NCBI GenBank assembly: GCA_012520695.1
Contig: JAAYNU010000133.1
Span: 1 to 7,043, forward strand
DNA length: 7,043 bases
Origin: Erysipelothrix sp.
GTDB taxonomy: Bacteria > Bacillota_I > Bacilli_A > Erysipelotrichales > Erysipelotrichaceae
Direction of reading: 5' to 3'
A program made the position numbers and the translations under genes. Below the pieces are notes generated by a model, which did no database searches, was not told the DNA's origin, and saw only the letters and a program-made list of their open reading frames with translations. Position 1 is the first letter of the stretch, and every line of letters begins with the position of its first letter. Shown piece after piece: positions 4,949 through 7,043 of this stretch.

Positions 4949-6635
4949 CGAATAAAGCAAGAACTTCTTCGGTAGTACCGCAGTTCAATGCTTTTTCTGT
5001 TAGAGCTTGAAGATCAGCATAGTTAGATTCACGAATAATGCTACGCGCTTGAAGGATTGATGAAGCAGACATTGAGAACTCATCAAGACCAAGACCTAAT
5101 AGTAATGGAATTGCTTGTTCGTCCCCTGCCATCTCACCACACATACCAACCCATTTGCCCTCTTTATGAGCACCATCGATAATCATCTTTAATAGACGTA
5201 AGATTGAAGGGTTGTATGGTTGGTAGAGGTATGAAACTTTTTCGTTCATACGGTCAGCAGCCATTGAATATTGAATTAAGTCGTTAGTTCCGATTGAGAA
5301 GAAATCAGCTTCCTTCGCAAATTGATCAGCCAATACAGCAGCTGCAGGAATTTCAACCATCATTCCAAGTTCAATATCATCTGAAACAGCGATACCTTCT
5401 TTAGAAAGATTTTTCTTTTCAGTCTCAACCATTGCTTTAGCATCACGGAATTCTTGTAATGTAGCAATCATTGGGAACATGATGCTCAATTTACCATAAA
5501 CTGAAGCACGAAGTAATGCACGGATTTGAACTGAGAAAATATCAGGACGGTCTAAGCATAGACGAATCGCACGATATCCCAAGAACGGGTTCATCTCATG
5601 AGGAAACTTAAGGTAATCAAGTTCTTTATCCCCACCAATATCCAATGTACGAACAACAACACGACCCGGAGCCATGTTTTCTAATACAGTTTTATAAGCT
5701 TGGAATTGATCTTCTTCATTAGGAAGTTCAGAAGCACCCATGTACAAGAACTCAGTACGGTAAAGACCAACTGCTTCACCACCGTTATCAAGAACACCCG
5801 TAACGTCTGCAGGAGTACCGATGTTACCACCAAGTTCAACAACACGACCATCTAATGTGACTGTTTCAGCATCTTTTAGAACACGAAGACTTTCTTTATG
5901 AGCTAAGAAATCAGCTGATTTTTTATTATATTCAACTTTTTGGTCTTCACTTGGACTGAAAACAATTTCACCAGCCAAAGCATCAAGAACGATATCTTGA
6001 CCATGCTCACACTTATCTAGAAGAGCACCAGCACCAACAACAGCAGGAATTTCTAAAGAACGAGCCATGATTGCAGAGTGAGACGTACGCCCACCAATTT
6101 CAGTAGCAAATCCTTTAACAAACTTACGATCAAGTTGAGCTGTATCTGAAGGCGTTAAGTCCTCAGCAACAATCACAACTTCCTCACTAATTGTAGTAAG
6201 ATCAGGAATATTTAATCCTTGGATATGGCATTTCAAACGATACGTAACATCTTTAATATCCGCTGCACGTTCTCTAAAATATGCATCCTCCATTGATTCA
6301 AACATACCAATAAACATATTACCAACTTCGTTAACAGCGAAATCAGCGTTCACTGAATCATTGTTAATGAGTTCCTTAATTTGATCCAAGAACTCTGGGT
6401 CCTCAGTTACCATTAAGTGAGCATCAAAAATAGCAAGATCCTCATCAGCTAAACGACCCACTGCGTTAGCCTTAATCGTTTTAATATCAGTTTGAGTCTT
6501 TACAAGAGCGTTCTCCAGACGTTCAAGTTCAACTTTTGAATCCGAATCGATTTTTTCGATTTTTAGTACAGGATGAGACAGTTTAAATACTTTCGAAACC
6601 GCTACACCTGAAGAAGCTGCAATACCTTTTATCAT
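4935..6635 (-). CDS. ptsI: Phosphoenolpyruvate-protein phosphotransferase (PTS enzyme I)
   Basis: Enzyme I takes phosphate from phosphoenolpyruvate and passes it to HPr, the first general step of PTS sugar uptake; it works in the cytoplasm as a dimer. The 566-aa length is standard. The N-terminal HPr-binding and phosphohistidine domains (about 1-225) contain GGRTSHSAIMARS with the phosphorylated His186. The C-terminal PEP/Mg-binding barrel (about 255-566) has LYRTEFLYM (Arg293), RTLDIGGDKE (Arg329), GMMVEIPAA (Glu428), FFSIGTNDLIQY (Asp452) and GMCGEMAGD (Cys499), so every key catalytic residue I looked for is present. ATG at 6635 follows AAGGAG by 9 nt and MIKGIAASSG is a typical Gram-positive EI start. 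Unlike the common ptsH-ptsI order, no HPr gene precedes it; it has its own promoter and is followed by the overlapping HD-domain gene. Confidence 0.98.
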   Translation of the reverse strand: MIKGIAASSGVAVSKVFKLSHPVLKIEKIDSDSKVELERLENALVKTQTDIKTIKANAVGRLADEDLAIFDAHLMVTEDPEFLDQIKELINNDSVNADFAVNEVGNMFIGMFESMEDAYFRERAADIKDVTYRLKCHIQGLNIPDLTTISEEVVIVAEDLTPSDTAQLDRKFVKGFATEIGGRTSHSAIMARSLEIPAVVGAGALLDKCEHGQDIVLDALAGEIVFSPSEDQKVEYNKKSADFLAHKESLRVLKDAETVTLDGRVVELGGNIGTPADVTGVLDNGGEAVGLYRTEFLYMGASELPNEEDQFQAYKTVLENMAPGRVVVRTLDIGGDKELDYLKFPHEMNPFLGYRAIRLCLDRPDIFSVQIRALLRASVYGKLSIMFPMIATLQEFRDAKAMVETEKKNLSKEGIAVSDDIELGMMVEIPAAAVLADQFAKEADFFSIGTNDLIQYSMAADRMNEKVSYLYQPYNPSILRLLKMIIDGAHKEGKWVGMCGEMAGDEQAIPLLLGLGLDEFSMSASSILQARSIIRESNYADLQALTEKALNCGTTEEVLALFDVEA

Positions 6636-6664
6636 AGTTATATTCTCCTTTTATATCCTCTACT

Positions 6665-6693
6665 AGTTTATCATTAAATAAGCAAGATATCAA
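6665..6693 (-). promoter_or_regulatory. ptsI promoter (vegetative sigma type, extended -10)
   Basis: On the minus strand TTGATA (6693-6688), a 17-bp spacer and TAAACT (6670-6665) match the -35/-10 layout, and TGA just before the -10 makes it an extended -10. Initiation is predicted near 6658, giving a leader of about 23 nt with AAGGAG. I saw no cre-like catabolite site or antiterminator structure. Confidence 0.68.
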
Positions 6694-6790
6694 AGATTTC
6701 TAGCAAGTACTTATATGCCCGAAGTTCTATTAAGAAAATATTCACCAAACATAAAATTACACTTATTTTTTCTTCTATATTAAGCATAAG

Positions 6791-6816
6791 AAAAACACGA
6801 CCCCTAAGGACCGTGC
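6791..6816 (-). terminator. Intrinsic terminator downstream of the small membrane-protein gene
   Basis: On the minus strand CACGGTCC (6815-6808) pairs with GGGTCGTG (6803-6796), 8 bp including two G-U wobbles, with a 4-nt loop. TTTTT follows at 6795-6791. It separates the upstream gene from the ptsI promoter. The stem is modest. Confidence 0.6.
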
Positions 6817-6853
6817 TAAATATTATTTGAAAAAACGATTGTTAGATTCATCA

Positions 6854-7043
6854 TCACAAATGACCGATTCGTTTCGTAAGAATAATCGAGTACACCCGAT
6901 ATAGAAAAAACGATACAATACAAGACACGAAAATAATGACCTGAATCCAGTCTATAAGCGATCCATCAAATTCCGATTTAAACGAAAACGCAATCACGAT
7001 AAAAGCAGATAGAATGAGAAAGACTAAGTAAATCACTTCAAAC
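6854..7043 (-). CDS. Small two-TM membrane protein, unknown function (5' end at or beyond the window edge)
   Basis: The frame codes for at least 60 residues that are almost all hydrophobic: one span from about IYLVFLILSAFIVIAF, a short acidic/polar loop (KSEFDGSLID), a second span VIIFVSCIVSFFLY, and a basic tail ending KRIGHL. The tail suggests the C-terminus, and by topology the N-terminus, is cytoplasmic. GTG at 7036 could start it, but the frame stays open to 7043 and reads Phe-Glu before that Val; the terminal G could be the last base of an ATG just outside, so I extend the feature to the edge. Support for it being real is the two-helix pattern and a terminator about 40 bp downstream on the same strand. 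I do not recognise a family. Confidence 0.5.
   Translation of the reverse strand, partial: FEVIYLVFLILSAFIVIAFSFKSEFDGSLIDWIQVIIFVSCIVSFFLYRVYSIILTKRIGHL

Noticed and set aside
6636..6790. Possible riboswitch, antiterminator or small gene upstream of ptsI
   Set aside because: Apart from the promoter and ribosome binding site, I see only AT-rich sequence; the predicted leader of about 23 nt is too short for a riboswitch and no coding frame is convincing.

Overview
The window looks like chromosomal DNA of a low-GC member of the Bacillota. The supports are AT-rich sequence, strong AAGGAG-type ribosome binding sites, vegetative-type promoters (TATAAT, or TTGATA-17-TAAACT), and a Gram-positive-style PTS enzyme I. 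UGA is used as a stop, so this is the standard code and not the mycoplasma one. Erysipelotrichia or a near relative is my guess; the sequence alone does not prove it.

Positions 1-3309 hold part of a type IV pilus (T4P) or related pseudopilus locus. On the minus strand, read right to left, come a very short prepilin (3309-3124), a PilN-like periplasmic domain without its membrane anchor (3143-2700), and PilO (2698-1979). The motor ATPase PilB/GspE (1210 to beyond base 1) follows. The prepilin peptidase gene pilD (1253-1987) sits between pilO and pilB on the plus strand. Its 3' end overlaps pilO and its start lies 42 bp from pilB. PilN/PilO-type alignment proteins suggest a real T4P system rather than the simpler ComG competence pseudopilus. 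The prepilin-PilN junction looks like a deletion and/or frameshift scar: the prepilin lacks its globular domain, PilN lacks its anchor, no pilM is present, and the two frames overlap out of register. PilB also has Trp in place of the near-invariant Arg of its GEIRD motif. The machine may be decaying or unusual.

Positions 3310-3486 are a divergent intergenic region with a plus-strand promoter and an imperfect dyad. It leads into an unrecognised two-TM protein with an acidic linker (3487-4245). That gene ends at a strong bidirectional terminator shared with the convergent operon to its right.

Positions 4283-6693 are a minus-strand operon. It runs from a well-formed promoter through ptsI (phosphoenolpyruvate-protein phosphotransferase, complete with catalytic residues) into an overlapping HD-domain phosphohydrolase gene of the YpgQ/YedJ type. 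No ptsH is next to ptsI. Upstream, a minus-strand terminator at 6791-6816 closes a small two-TM membrane protein gene that runs to the right edge. No RNA genes, CRISPR arrays, insertion sequences or attachment sites were seen, and no gene-free stretch exceeds about 220 bp.
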